A program made the position numbers and the translations under genes. From UBA7672 sp041398245 (lineage in GTDB: Bacteria > Pseudomonadota > Alphaproteobacteria > Caulobacterales > Hyphomonadaceae), in NCBI GenBank assembly GCA_041398245.1, contig JAWKVC010000015.1, positions 54,120-118,119 of the forward strand: a stretch of 64,000 bases of DNA, in the 5' to 3' direction. The notes beneath the pieces were generated by a model. The model was not told the DNA's origin, did not search any database, and saw nothing but the letters and a program-made list of their open reading frames with translations. Positions 43,501 to 51,635 of this stretch are shown here, in pieces (positions within the stretch are counted from its first letter, which is position 1; every line of letters starts with the position of its first letter).

Positions 43501-44045
43501 TCAGGATTGCCGCGCACGACACGGGCGCCGAGCGCAAGGAAGGCCTGATCCCAGATTTCGTCTGAGTCCTGATCGTCGAGTTCCTGGAAGCCCGGAGCGA
43601 CGCCGGCCTCTAGCGGGAAGCGCCGAAGCAGGCGGCCGCAGAAGGCATGGATGGTCTCGATCCTGAGGCCGCCGGGTGTTTCCAGCGCGCGGGCGAACAG
43701 TTCCCGCGCCCGCCCGAGATAGGCGTCGCTGAAGTCACGCTCGCCTTCCAGCTTTGTCAGCTCCGCGCGCAGGGTGTTGTCATCGGTGACGCACCAGTCG
43801 CCCAGCCGGGCGAACAACCGGTCCTGCATCTCACTGGCGGCGGCCTTGGTGTAGGTGACGCAGAGGATGGAGTCGGGTTCGGCGCCTGACAGCAGAAGGC
43901 GCGCAACGCGGTCGATCAAGACCTTGGTCTTGCCGGAGCCTGCATTGGCGGCGACCCAGGCGTTGGCTTGCGGCTCGGCGGCGGCGGCCTGACCGGCCAG
44001 CGCGTCTTCCCATTCCTTCCATGGCGCCGTCGGAGGCGTGGTCAT
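40518..44045 (-). CDS. addA: Double-strand break repair helicase-nuclease AddA
   Basis: A protein of 1175 residues from the ATG at 44045, inside the addB stop (ATGA overlap). UvrD-type helicase: Walker A VAANAGSGKTKVLIDRVARL near residue 30, Walker B in HVLLDEAQDTSPEQWRIL, motif III FIVGDQKQSIYSFQGADP, motif V VMTVHGAKGLQAPIVILPD, motif VI LLYVALTRAQDRLVVCG. The C-terminal RecB-type nuclease has ILAVDYKTDRPAP with the catalytic Asp and Lys near residue 1120. With AddB it resects DNA ends and loads RecA at Chi-like sites. Confidence 0.96.
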   Translation of the reverse strand: MTTPPTAPWKEWEDALAGQAAAAEPQANAWVAANAGSGKTKVLIDRVARLLLSGAEPDSILCVTYTKAAASEMQDRLFARLGDWCVTDDNTLRAELTKLEGERDFSDAYLGRARELFARALETPGGLRIETIHAFCGRLLRRFPLEAGVAPGFQELDDQDSDEIWDQAFLALGARVVRGNPELVAAARAVAEAGGAGFDILRRLESHRGEIQSLLEARGGIDAAINRLRSVLGAPEASEAELLDAAMNRDLPRSQLTALAAAIPIAKPTDATLVEKLQTALSDMDAAVRFEAYAGIAFTDAGEVRKKNPYTAEAAKVAPQLADLFQTAATPEGSEVTRVAEVARLLAARRVFDRSAALIRVASPLLGEFEKRKRARAGLDFDDLIDSVSRLFERSHAAEWVLWKLDGGIAHVLLDEAQDTSPEQWRILRRLTAEIFAGAGAVHRSQRTLFIVGDQKQSIYSFQGADPEHFLRQARELHAAAEEAGAPFNTPSLAMSFRSVRQVLTYVDDVFDPQHFSGGAPFSVQVPVEADYAPHTAHRRHEPGCVELWPLQPPADVEEPDPWDAPVDSVSETDAPVQLARRIAGFIAREIANGAGVWEKGKQRPARPGDFLILVKRRTGGIFDAILQQLKARDIPVAGADRILLLDSAPVQDVLNLVRFALCPADDLTLAEILKGPFGAHAEGGDFPWLDDNDLFDLAIDRQGRLWDQLRASKSERFAPLRAFLEDVLARRHQPPFEFITHALELGRGLPRPGWELILSRFGGPAREPVSALVDRAAGFDADQPPSLELFLAAIEASGGEVKRELSGPQDEVRVMTVHGAKGLQAPIVILPDTTSAPKLDTSGLFFTEDGLPVWAGPKSGDTPATAALRQDINARALREHRRLLYVALTRAQDRLVVCGAWYGRSKEGRDKDSWYQLCEAGMQRLIADGQAAGLSESLDGEDATVLRLGDAPPALGLAEAQQALAATLPAWLRTLAPAETGRRILSPSRLTASSEPPVLSPFGAGRAEKLRRGTLIHMLFEVLPGLPAKSRWRAAENFLKKQLDLMPDQRTEMLDAAFGVLDDPQFADVFGPGGRPEAPVIGELPNGAIINGRVDRLVVAPDRILAVDYKTDRPAPASVAGVGEAYIAQMAAYRAVLSQRWPDRPVRCLLVWTDGPKPMEIPPEMLDKAINRLR

Positions 44046-47000
44046 TCCTCGCTCTCCCCGATGGTCCACTCGGCGCGGCGGGCGAGCCGGTCATAGTCGG
44101 TGAAGACCCGCACGGAGAACACGCGCGGCCGTGACAGATAGGGCTGATCCGGATTGTTGTAGGCCTCGATCATGCGCATGAGGCCCGCCAGCGCCTTCTC
44201 AGCATTGTCGGCCGTCGGCTCCTTGAGATCGAGCGGCTCGCCGTTGGATTCCTTCATCACCGCAGCGCTGGTCGAAAACTGGAAGTAGATCAGCTCCGAG
44301 ACGGGCAGCTTGCCGACGCTGCCGAACATCGCGTTCCGGGCGATGGCGGCTTCGAGCGGCAATTGGGGTTCGAGACCGCTGCGCACCTGCTTTGCGGACT
44401 TGGGCGCGCCGGTCTTGAAATCAATGATCGCAAGTGTGTCGCCTGTCAGAAGCTCGATGCGGTCCGCCGTCGCCTTCAGCTCGGTCTCGCCCGCTTTCGT
44501 CTTGAACCTGATCCGGCCGGTCTTTTCCAGCTCGGCGCGAACGACATTGGCGTGGCGCGCCTCAGCCCAGCTCAGATAGACATTGGCGGCGCGCAGCCAG
44601 AGCGGCCGCTCGAGTTCCGCGATCTCGGGCGTCGCTCCTGCTTTCAGGAGCTGCTCATGGATCAGCGCGCCAAGGTCGCCTGCGCCATCAGCAAGCTCGT
44701 AGAGCTCGATCGCCTTGTGCACCGCCGATCCACGTTCGCGTGCATCGATCGGTTCGCCTGCGCGGCGCAGCCGTTCAAGGGTGAGGATACGCTGGGCGTA
44801 GTCCGCATAAGGATCGCGGATCAGGGTTGTCGCGCGCGACGGCGAGAACCTGTCCAGCTTGCGCTTCTTGACGGGAGGGCGTGGCGCCGGCGGATACGCG
44901 GGCGAGACATGTCCGGCGTGGCGCAGATGCCGCGCCCAGACCAGCGGATCGCGCCCCGCAGCGGGGCGCAGCGCGGCTTCTGCGGCGTCGCGTCCGCCCA
45001 GACCGCCCGCAGCCAGCGTGCGGAGTCGCCAGAGCCAGCGCGAGGCGACGGCGGGCTTGTCGTCGACGCGACGGGCGCGCAGCAGCACAACTTCGGGCGC
45101 ATTGGCGAGCTGGGCGAAGTCGTGCGCCGACAGGCCGATGCGCTCATCAGGATCAGGCAGGCCGAGATCCTGTCGCAGCTTGCGATTGAGGAAGGCGTCG
45201 GCCGCGGCGGGCTTGGGCCATGAACCCTCGTTGAGGCTGGCAAGGATCATCCGGTCGCGGCGCTGCAGGCGCGCTTCCAGCGGGCCCCAGATGACGATGC
45301 GCGGGTGCTCGGGCGTGTCGGGGGCGCTGGTCTGGCCGCGCATGGCCGAGGCGACGAAGTCCGGGAAGTCGGCAGCCTCCATTGCGGCGAAGGCGGTGGT
45401 CAGTTCGCGAAGCTGGCCGACGAATTTTGCGGCCAGCTCGCCCGGCTTGCCCGACCAGATGCGCTGTCCTGAAAGTCCCGGCGCATCAGCGAGTGTCTGC
45501 GCAAGCTGCGCCAGCGCATCGGCGGCGTCGGGCGCAGAGAAATCGCCGGGCTGGAAGGCGTGAACGACGTCGCCCAGCAGACGGTCCACATCGTGGATCA
45601 GCGCAGCGCCTTCGGGATTGGGCGGTGGGCCCTTGCGTTCGGGGTCCGCGGGCTGTTCGGGCGCTTCAATTGCGGCTGCCAATGTTTCAAGCGTGCGATG
45701 TTTGCGCGGACCGCGCAGCGTGATCCGGTCGATGCGGGTGGCGAGCCGGGCGAGGTCGTCCGCCTCGCGCCCAACCCGCACCAGCGGATGTTTCAACACG
45801 GCGAGCAGGCGCACCGGGTCGGCCGGGTCAAAGACCCAGCGCGACAGGATCATCAGGAGACTTCCGGTCTGCGAATGCGCCAGCGGCGCGCCGGAGGAGG
45901 GCGCGATGTCGATCCCCCAGCGTTCGAGGATGGCGGCGACGCGGCGGGCGAGCGAGGCTTCAGGCGTCACCAGAGCGGCGGTTCTGCCAGGCGTTTCCAG
46001 CGTTTCGCGCAAGAGCAGCGCCGCGGCCAGCGCTTCCTCGTTCTCGTCTTCGGCCTCGACCAGCGAAACGTGCTCCAGCGCGGCGCGCACGAAATTCTCC
46101 GGCGTTTCCGGATCGGAAAGTTCGGCGAGGCGCTTCGTCCAGTCGCGCGTCTCGACAGCGGGCGCCAGCGCCTGGTTGAGCAACCGGCGGCGCGCGATGG
46201 CATGGTCGCTTTCAGTTGCGCCTGGCCATGAGCGCACATCGTCTGGCCGGAGACGCAGCCATTGCAGCGTGTCGTGCAACACATACTGGGGATGGCTGGC
46301 GGCTTCGCTGATCGATTCCCATTCGGAGGCTTTCGAGTCCGGATCGAGCCCGGGTAGCACGATGACGCCTTTGGGCAGCGTGAGAACAGCCTGCATCAGG
46401 ATACGGGTGGCGGCGCCTGCGCCGGTCGAGCCGATGACAAGCACGGGATGGTCGGGCGGCGCGCGTCCCCAGCGCGTAGCCAGCGCTTCGGCGGCGCCAA
46501 GGCGGCGCATCTGGCCATCGCTGAGGCCCTGTTCCTTGAGATGCTTGGGCCAGGCGCGCATCACGATGTCGAGGAAGTCCGTAGAGGAGCGCCAATGCTC
46601 GGCCAGTTGCGGCGCCAGTTCTCCCGCAAGATCGTCCAGCTTCTTCCATTCGACGCCGCCAGCCATCCACGCCTGATCGATCAGTGCAGCCAGCTCATCC
46701 GCCGCCGATAGAAGCGCGCCGGGCGGCAAGGGCTCCCCACGGGCCGATGCGCGCCAGCGCTGGATCAGGCGCGCCAGCGCACCGCGCCGCTGCGCCGTCG
46801 AGATCGCGGGCGGCAGATCGAGCGCGTCCGGTCCGAACGCGGCGAGACCATCTTCCTCCTCGATATCGCCCAGCGTTCGGATTTCCGGTGTCAGCAGCGT
46901 GCCGCCGACGGCGTTGTAGAGCGCCAGCGCCAATCCGCGCGCCGCGCGCTGGTTGGGCGTGAAGATCAGGGCGTCGGCCAGCGCTTCCGGGTTGGCCTTG

Positions 47001-47098
47001 GCGCCTGTGGCTTCGACCAGACCGCGCGCCAGTTCGTCGAGATAGGCCGACGATGGCGGCAACGTGAAGATGCGCGGCGTGTGCGAGAATATGCTCAT
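44042..47098 (-). CDS. addB: Double-strand break repair protein AddB
   Basis: A protein of 1018 residues. The ATG at 47098 gives MSIFSHTPRIFTLPPSSAYL, the common alphaproteobacterial start; the longer frame to 47194 enters murU. The N-terminal region is helicase-like but without a working Walker A (VIGSTGAGAATR lacks the Lys). The C-terminal PD-(D/E)XK nuclease has LAIIDFKTGAPKSAKQVRSG and the upstream helices (ERGSAVHKAIELYELADGAG). No iron-sulphur cysteine cluster is visible, unlike Bacillus AddB. It pairs with AddA as the second nuclease subunit. Confidence 0.95.
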   Translation of the reverse strand: MSIFSHTPRIFTLPPSSAYLDELARGLVEATGAKANPEALADALIFTPNQRAARGLALALYNAVGGTLLTPEIRTLGDIEEEDGLAAFGPDALDLPPAISTAQRRGALARLIQRWRASARGEPLPPGALLSAADELAALIDQAWMAGGVEWKKLDDLAGELAPQLAEHWRSSTDFLDIVMRAWPKHLKEQGLSDGQMRRLGAAEALATRWGRAPPDHPVLVIGSTGAGAATRILMQAVLTLPKGVIVLPGLDPDSKASEWESISEAASHPQYVLHDTLQWLRLRPDDVRSWPGATESDHAIARRRLLNQALAPAVETRDWTKRLAELSDPETPENFVRAALEHVSLVEAEDENEEALAAALLLRETLETPGRTAALVTPEASLARRVAAILERWGIDIAPSSGAPLAHSQTGSLLMILSRWVFDPADPVRLLAVLKHPLVRVGREADDLARLATRIDRITLRGPRKHRTLETLAAAIEAPEQPADPERKGPPPNPEGAALIHDVDRLLGDVVHAFQPGDFSAPDAADALAQLAQTLADAPGLSGQRIWSGKPGELAAKFVGQLRELTTAFAAMEAADFPDFVASAMRGQTSAPDTPEHPRIVIWGPLEARLQRRDRMILASLNEGSWPKPAAADAFLNRKLRQDLGLPDPDERIGLSAHDFAQLANAPEVVLLRARRVDDKPAVASRWLWRLRTLAAGGLGGRDAAEAALRPAAGRDPLVWARHLRHAGHVSPAYPPAPRPPVKKRKLDRFSPSRATTLIRDPYADYAQRILTLERLRRAGEPIDARERGSAVHKAIELYELADGAGDLGALIHEQLLKAGATPEIAELERPLWLRAANVYLSWAEARHANVVRAELEKTGRIRFKTKAGETELKATADRIELLTGDTLAIIDFKTGAPKSAKQVRSGLEPQLPLEAAIARNAMFGSVGKLPVSELIYFQFSTSAAVMKESNGEPLDLKEPTADNAEKALAGLMRMIEAYNNPDQPYLSRPRVFSVRVFTDYDRLARRAEWTIGESEE

Positions 47099-47126
47099 GG
47101 CGTCCCCCGATGCCTGAAGCAGCGCA

Positions 47127-47852
47127 TCAGGCTCCCGGTCCCATCGTCTTGAGCCGCGCCTCGGCCTCGTCGCGGCCCTGCGGATCCCCAACATGCAGCC
47201 AGAACGGCTTCATGACCGTTCCGTAGAGCCGCCCGGCGCGGCCGAACGCGTTCCAGTAGATGTTGGCCGAAAATGGCCTGGCCTCATAGCTGCGAAGCAG
47301 GTCGGCGCGCGTGATGTGGGTTCCGGCAAAGACGTAGGGGGCGCTGGGCTTGTCGCCGCGGCGCAGCAGCTGGCCGTCAGAGGCGAGGAAGAAGTCGCCG
47401 GGCCCGCGGAAGCCAAGCGTTGCGCCTATCTCGGCCAACAGCAGCAGCGCGTCCATTTCATCCGGATCGTAGGCCTCGGCCATGCGGGCGAACGTGTCAT
47501 CGCCCGCTGTGGCCCAGGTCACATCCGTATTGACGACGAAGAACGGATCATCGCCCAGCAGGGGCAGTGCCTTGAGGACGCCGCCGCCTGTCTCCAGCAA
47601 TTCGGCGCGCTCGTCCGAGATGATGATCTCGATGTCGGTTCGCGCCTTCAGGTGTGCTTCGACCAGGTCGGCAAGATAATGCACGTTGACGACAGCGCGC
47701 GTGACGCCCTGCGCGATCAGCTTGTCGAGTACGCGATCGAGCAGCGTGCGTCCCGCCACCTCAATCAGCGGCTTGGGCAGGGTGTTGGTCAGCGGTTTCA
47801 TCCGCGTGCCCAGCCCGGCCGCGAGCAGCATGGCGGTGGTGATGCGGGTCAT
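47127..47852 (-). CDS. murU: N-acetylmuramate-1-phosphate uridylyltransferase MurU-like nucleotidyltransferase
   Basis: A protein of 241 residues with the sugar-nucleotide transferase signature AMLLAAGLGTRMKPLTNTLP and the KPLIEVAGRTLL substrate loop. A metal-binding Asp lies in VVNTDVTW. It overlaps amgK by 4 bases (ATGA) and lies downstream of tsaE-amgK, exactly the MurNAc recycling arrangement. AmgK phosphorylates MurNAc, and MurU makes UDP-MurNAc, bypassing fosfomycin-sensitive MurA/MurB (established for Pseudomonas and Caulobacter). Without the neighbours it would be called a generic NDP-sugar pyrophosphorylase. Confidence 0.9.
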   Translation of the reverse strand: MTRITTAMLLAAGLGTRMKPLTNTLPKPLIEVAGRTLLDRVLDKLIAQGVTRAVVNVHYLADLVEAHLKARTDIEIIISDERAELLETGGGVLKALPLLGDDPFFVVNTDVTWATAGDDTFARMAEAYDPDEMDALLLLAEIGATLGFRGPGDFFLASDGQLLRRGDKPSAPYVFAGTHITRADLLRSYEARPFSANIYWNAFGRAGRLYGTVMKPFWLHVGDPQGRDEAEARLKTMGPGA

Positions 47853-48943
47853 GCCGGAACCAGCAGGTGCGGCGCGACGGCGTTGACGAAGTCGCGCGTC
47901 TCGGCAAGCGCGGGATGGTTCAGCGTTTCGTTGAGAAGGCCACGCAGGCGCGGCTGGAACAGATCGTATTTCGGCTTCTTATCGCGCGTCACCAGTCTTG
48001 CGAAGATGCCCATGATGCGCATCACGTTCATTGCGCCCAGCATGGCGAGCCGTTCCTCGAAGTCAGCCCGGCTGAGTCCCGTGCCCTCGAGATAGGCGCG
48101 GGTCGCCGCCTCGCGCGCGGCCGGCGAGACATCCCGGCGCGCATCATGCAGCAGCATCGACATATCCCATTCGCCCCAGCCCAGCACAGCGTCCTGGAAA
48201 TCGAGCAGGCCGACGCGCTTCAGGCCTTCGCGACGGGGCAGCCAGATGAGATTTTCCGCATGCGTATCGCGCAGGATCAGGGCGCGCGGATAGTCCTCGG
48301 CGCGGCCGATCATGTTTTCGCGCACGCGTTCCCAGCGCAGCCGCGTCTGCTCGCTGATGCGCATGGACAGGTCACGCTGCGGCATCCACTCGACGAACAG
48401 ATCGAGATTGGCCGACAGGGCGAGATGGTCATAGGCCAGCACCGGCCATTCGCCGCCGCGATAAGGCAGCATCGGCGGCGCCGGCGCGCGATGCACGGCG
48501 GCGAGCACATCGCCGGCGGCAGCGTAGAGCGCAGCCTCGTCCCCGCCGCGGTTGATGACCTCGGCGAAGAGATCGTCGCCAAGATCCTCGAGCAGCGCGA
48601 TGCCGCGTGGAATGTCGGCGTCGAGAATAGCAGGCGCCGAGAGACCAAGATGGCCGAGATAGTCGGCGACCGCAGCGAAGGCCTCGACGCGCGAAGCGGC
48701 CAGGCGGGCGATAGCGTTCCAGCCAAGCTTGAGCCGTTCCTCCTCCTCAGCGCCGGGCGGGCAGGGTAGCGATTCCAGCGGCGGCGCGTCCATCAGCATT
48801 GCCGTCTCGGTCTTGCGGCGCAGCCGTTCATAGCGGCGGGTTGAGGCGTCGGCGTTGAGGGGCGTGCGCGCGGCCTCGCTCCAGCCGGAGCGGACCAGGA
48901 ACTCCCGGATTTCGGTCGCCCGCAAATTACCGCCAGTCGCCAT
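47849..48943 (-). CDS. amgK: Anomeric MurNAc/GlcNAc kinase AmgK (APH family)
   Basis: A protein of 364 residues from the ATG at 48943, overlapping tsaE by 17 bases; an ATG at 48964 is possible. Aminoglycoside-phosphotransferase fold with LNADASTRRYERL near the glycine loop, the catalytic LILRDTHAENLIWLP with Asp and Asn, and the metal motif GLLDFQDAVLGWGEWDM. Its position between tsaE and murU identifies it as the sugar kinase of cell-wall recycling rather than an antibiotic kinase. Confidence 0.9.
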   Translation of the reverse strand: MATGGNLRATEIREFLVRSGWSEAARTPLNADASTRRYERLRRKTETAMLMDAPPLESLPCPPGAEEEERLKLGWNAIARLAASRVEAFAAVADYLGHLGLSAPAILDADIPRGIALLEDLGDDLFAEVINRGGDEAALYAAAGDVLAAVHRAPAPPMLPYRGGEWPVLAYDHLALSANLDLFVEWMPQRDLSMRISEQTRLRWERVRENMIGRAEDYPRALILRDTHAENLIWLPRREGLKRVGLLDFQDAVLGWGEWDMSMLLHDARRDVSPAAREAATRAYLEGTGLSRADFEERLAMLGAMNVMRIMGIFARLVTRDKKPKYDLFQPRLRGLLNETLNHPALAETRDFVNAVAPHLLVPA

Positions 48944-49388
48944 CGAGTCGCGCACTCCAGTCATCGAAATCCACCAGCCGGGCGATTCGCCCGGCTCCGG
49001 CAAGAGATAGCCGAACTTCCAGCCGCACGGATGGCAGATAGCGTCCCAGCCTTTCCGGCCATTCGATCAGCGTAAGGCCATCCACAGCTTCCTCCAGTCC
49101 CAGCTCCCGCGCCTCCTCCGGATGTTCGAAGCGATAGAGGTCGAAATGCCAGATGGGAAAATGGGGGCCGGGATAGGTCTGGACCAGTGTGAAGGTCGGG
49201 CTGGGGGCTTCCGTTTCGGGGCCGAGCTGCGAACGGATCAGCGCGCGCGCCAGCGTCGTCTTGCCTGCGCCCAGATCGCCGAACAGCGCGATCACATCGC
49301 CTGCACGGGCGGCCGCGCCGAGCAGGGCTCCGAGCGCGGCGGTCGCAGCCTCGTCCGGCAGGTCGAAGGAGAGTTCGCGGGGGGCCAT
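48927..49388 (-). CDS. tsaE: tRNA threonylcarbamoyladenosine biosynthesis ATPase TsaE
   Basis: A protein of 153 residues with the P-loop ALFGDLGAGKTTLARALIRS near residue 35, SPTFTLVQTYPGP, HFDLYRFEHPEEARELGLEE, and the WPERLGRYLP motif. It hydrolyses ATP to reset the TsaBD complex that makes t6A37 in tRNAs reading ANN codons. It is the first gene of the minus-strand string tsaE-amgK-murU-addB-addA-trx. Confidence 0.95.
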   Translation of the reverse strand: MAPRELSFDLPDEAATAALGALLGAAARAGDVIALFGDLGAGKTTLARALIRSQLGPETEAPSPTFTLVQTYPGPHFPIWHFDLYRFEHPEEARELGLEEAVDGLTLIEWPERLGRYLPSVRLEVRLSLAGAGRIARLVDFDDWSARLDGDWR

Positions 49389-49501
49389 GCCGCTGGTTTG
49401 ACGGTGCGGCGCCTGCCTGACAAGGGTGGCCTAACAAGGGCGGCCTGTTCGCACGGGTTCTCCATGTTAAGGAGGCGACGTAGCAGACAGGGGACGCCAG
49501 C

Positions 49502-50743
49502 ATGCCCGGAACGCCACAGCGGATCGTCATTATCGGCGCCGGACAGGCCGGCGGACAGGCCGCCTATTCGCTGCGCCTGGGTGGTTTCGAGGGCGCAATC
49601 ACCTTGATCGGCGACGAACCCCAGCCGCCTTATCAACGCCCGCCTCTGTCCAAGGCCTATTTCAAGGGTGAGCTGGAAGCCGACCGCCTGTTCCTGAAGC
49701 CGCTGGAATATTACGCCGACCATGCTGTCGACCTGAAGACGGGCGTCCGCGCGGAACGCATCGATCTCGACGCCCGTACGGTCGAGCTCGACACAGGCGC
49801 GGCGCTGCCCTGGGACAAGCTGATCATCGCCACCGGCTCGCGGCCGCGCCGCTTGGCTGTCGAGGGTGCGGAGCTTGGCGGCGTGCTCGAGCTTCGCACG
49901 CTAAAGGATGTGGACCTTCTGAAGAAGGCTGCCTTCCCGGGTGCGCGGCTGGTGGTGGTCGGCGCCGGCTATATCGGGCTGGAGGCGGCGGCGGTTGCCA
50001 GCCAGCTCGGGCTGAAGGTCATCGTGCTCGAAGCGATGCCGCAGGTTCTCTCGCGCGTGGCGGGGCCGGAGATCGGCCAGTTCTACAGTCAGGTCCACCG
50101 CGCCGCCGGCGTCGACATCCGGACCGGCGCCCGGCTTGAGGCGTTCGAGGGGGCGGGGCTTGTAACCGGGGTCAGGCTCGCGGGCGGGGAAGTCCTGTCG
50201 GCGGATATCGTGCTGGTCGGCGTCGGCGTCCTGCCCAATATGGAGCTGGCAGACGAGGCCGGGCTTGTCTGCGGCAATGGCATCGCAGTCGATGGCGAAA
50301 TGCGCACCAGCGATCCGGATGTCTACGCGATCGGCGATGTCGCCTGGCGACCGCTGGTCCATTACGGAAGGGAAGGCCGGCTGGAGTCGGTCCATAACGC
50401 GATCGAGGGCGGCAAGATTGCCGCCGCCTCGATCCTGGGCGCGCGCCCGCCGACGCTTGAAGCGCCATGGTTCTGGTCCGACCAGTATGACCTGAAGCTC
50501 CAGACCGCCGGACTGTGGACCGGGGCGGACGAGCGGGTCATGCGGGGCGATCCGCAATCGCGCAGTTTTGCTGTGTTTTACCTCAAGGAAGGTCGGGTGA
50601 TCGCGGTCGATGCGGTCAACGCCGCGCCCGAATACCTGGTCGGAAAGAAGCTGGTTGCGGCCATGGCGACAGTTGCGCCCGCCGAACTAGCCGATAAATC
50701 CATATCCATGAAGGAAATCGGCGCCCGCGCGCTGAGCCAGTGA
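49502..50743 (+). CDS. FAD/NAD(P)H-dependent ferredoxin reductase
   Basis: A protein of 413 residues. FAD Rossmann motif IVIIGAGQAGGQAAYSLR at the N-terminus, NAD(P)H-binding motif RLVVVGAGYIGLEAAAVA near residue 148, and the FAD-closing segment PDVYAIGDVAWRPL near 270. The putidaredoxin/rhodocoxin reductase-type C-terminal domain has PWFWSDQYDLKLQTAG. It passes electrons from NAD(P)H to the 2Fe-2S ferredoxin encoded 31 bases downstream, typically for cytochrome P450 or Rieske enzymes. No P450 is in the window. Confidence 0.93.
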   Translation: MPGTPQRIVIIGAGQAGGQAAYSLRLGGFEGAITLIGDEPQPPYQRPPLSKAYFKGELEADRLFLKPLEYYADHAVDLKTGVRAERIDLDARTVELDTGAALPWDKLIIATGSRPRRLAVEGAELGGVLELRTLKDVDLLKKAAFPGARLVVVGAGYIGLEAAAVASQLGLKVIVLEAMPQVLSRVAGPEIGQFYSQVHRAAGVDIRTGARLEAFEGAGLVTGVRLAGGEVLSADIVLVGVGVLPNMELADEAGLVCGNGIAVDGEMRTSDPDVYAIGDVAWRPLVHYGREGRLESVHNAIEGGKIAAASILGARPPTLEAPWFWSDQYDLKLQTAGLWTGADERVMRGDPQSRSFAVFYLKEGRVIAVDAVNAAPEYLVGKKLVAAMATVAPAELADKSISMKEIGARALSQ

Positions 50744-50774
50744 GCGCCTTCCGGGATTGTAGTCAGGGATAGCC

Positions 50775-51095
50775 ATGCCGAAGATCACGTATATCGACGC
50801 CTCCGGAACCGAACGGACCGTCGAGGGCAAGAACGGCATGACCGTCATGGAGACGGCCATCAAGAACAATATCCCCGGAATTGACGCCGATTGCGGCGGG
50901 GCCTGCGCGTGCGCGACCTGCCATGTCTATGTGGACGCCGCCTTCACGGACAAGGTGGGCAAGCCCTCGGCGATGGAACAGTCGATGCTCGATTTCGCCG
51001 AGAACGTGAAAGAGAACTCGCGGCTGAGCTGCCAGATCAAGATCCGGGACGATCTGGACGGGCTGAAAGTCACGACGCCGGAAAGCCAGCACTAG
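50775..51095 (+). CDS. 2Fe-2S ferredoxin (adrenodoxin/putidaredoxin type)
   Basis: A protein of 106 residues. Cluster ligands Cys40, Cys46, Cys49 and Cys86 in the C-x5-C-x2-C...C arrangement (ADCGGACACATCHVYV, RLSCQIKI). The spacing is the vertebrate-adrenodoxin/putidaredoxin class. Together with the preceding reductase it forms a complete electron-transfer pair. The last conserved gene before the long non-coding, repeat-bearing region. Confidence 0.95.
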   Translation: MPKITYIDASGTERTVEGKNGMTVMETAIKNNIPGIDADCGGACACATCHVYVDAAFTDKVGKPSAMEQSMLDFAENVKENSRLSCQIKIRDDLDGLKVTTPESQH

Positions 51096-51218
51096 ACACA
51101 AGCGACCCGATTTGGGGGTAGCGATTTGAGGCCGGGCGCAACCGCGTTGGGGGCCTCGCGCGCTCGCGTATTTCACCTAAGAACGCCGCGACTCCACGGT
51201 CGTATTTTGCGAACCAAA

Positions 51219-51389
51219 TTCCCTGCTAGCAGGGAATATCAGGGAAAAAGTGCGTTTTTCGGCCCAAAGCCGCGAAAATCCAGGGATTCAGCCTTCCAAA
51301 ATCAAGGACTTAGCGGCGATTTCCCTGTTCGGCCAGAACAGGGAATTTCAGAACGCCGAACAGGGAATTGGGCGCCCAGGCGCAGGGAA
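51219..51389. repeat. CAGGGAA cluster with inverted repeats
   Basis: Within 171 bases there are five exact CAGGGAA copies (51230, 51240, 51339, 51361, 51383), one variant CAGGGAT (51281) and two inverted copies TTCCCTG (51219, 51321). The first inverted pair makes a perfect 18-base palindrome (51219-51236). The second makes a hairpin with arms TTCCCTGTTC (51321-51330) and GAACAGGGAA (51336-51345). No gene overlaps it. From memory, not a search, similar CAGGGAA-rich elements occur in intergenic DNA of other alphaproteobacteria, often near accessory regions. Confidence 0.75.
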
Positions 51390-51574
51390 GTTGATCATGC
51401 CCAGCAGGGTAGCGGCAGAAGCGATGACCCTGACATTTCGACCCTCGCGTCCTGATTTTTTGCGCCCGTTTGCAGCAAAATTTTTTGAGGCGGCGTCTTC
51501 CGTCCGGAGCCTGCGGAAAAGCTCCCAGAACAGCACGATCCTCAAGACAGCAGCGATCGGATGGGCTGAATCTA

Positions 51575-51635
51575 GCTGCGAGCTTTGCTGCGGGAAGCTG
51601 CGAGATTAGCTGCGAAGAGCTGCGGGCTTGCTGCG
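51575..51635. repeat. Six GCTGCG direct repeats with about 11-bp period
   Basis: GCTGCG begins at 51575, 51587, 51597, 51609, 51619 and 51630, with steps of 12, 10, 12, 10 and 11 bases; the fuller consensus is AGCTGCGRG. A spacing close to one helical turn puts all copies on one DNA face, as in iterons or multi-site protein-binding arrays. No replication or partition gene is nearby, so the role is open. Confidence 0.65.

Noticed and set aside
47849..48943. Aminoglycoside resistance kinase
   Set aside because: The APH fold is present but the tsaE-amgK-murU context identifies a MurNAc/GlcNAc kinase.
51219..51389. Possible CRISPR array
   Set aside because: Repeat units are only 7 bases, irregularly spaced and in both orientations; there are no spacers of uniform size and no cas genes.
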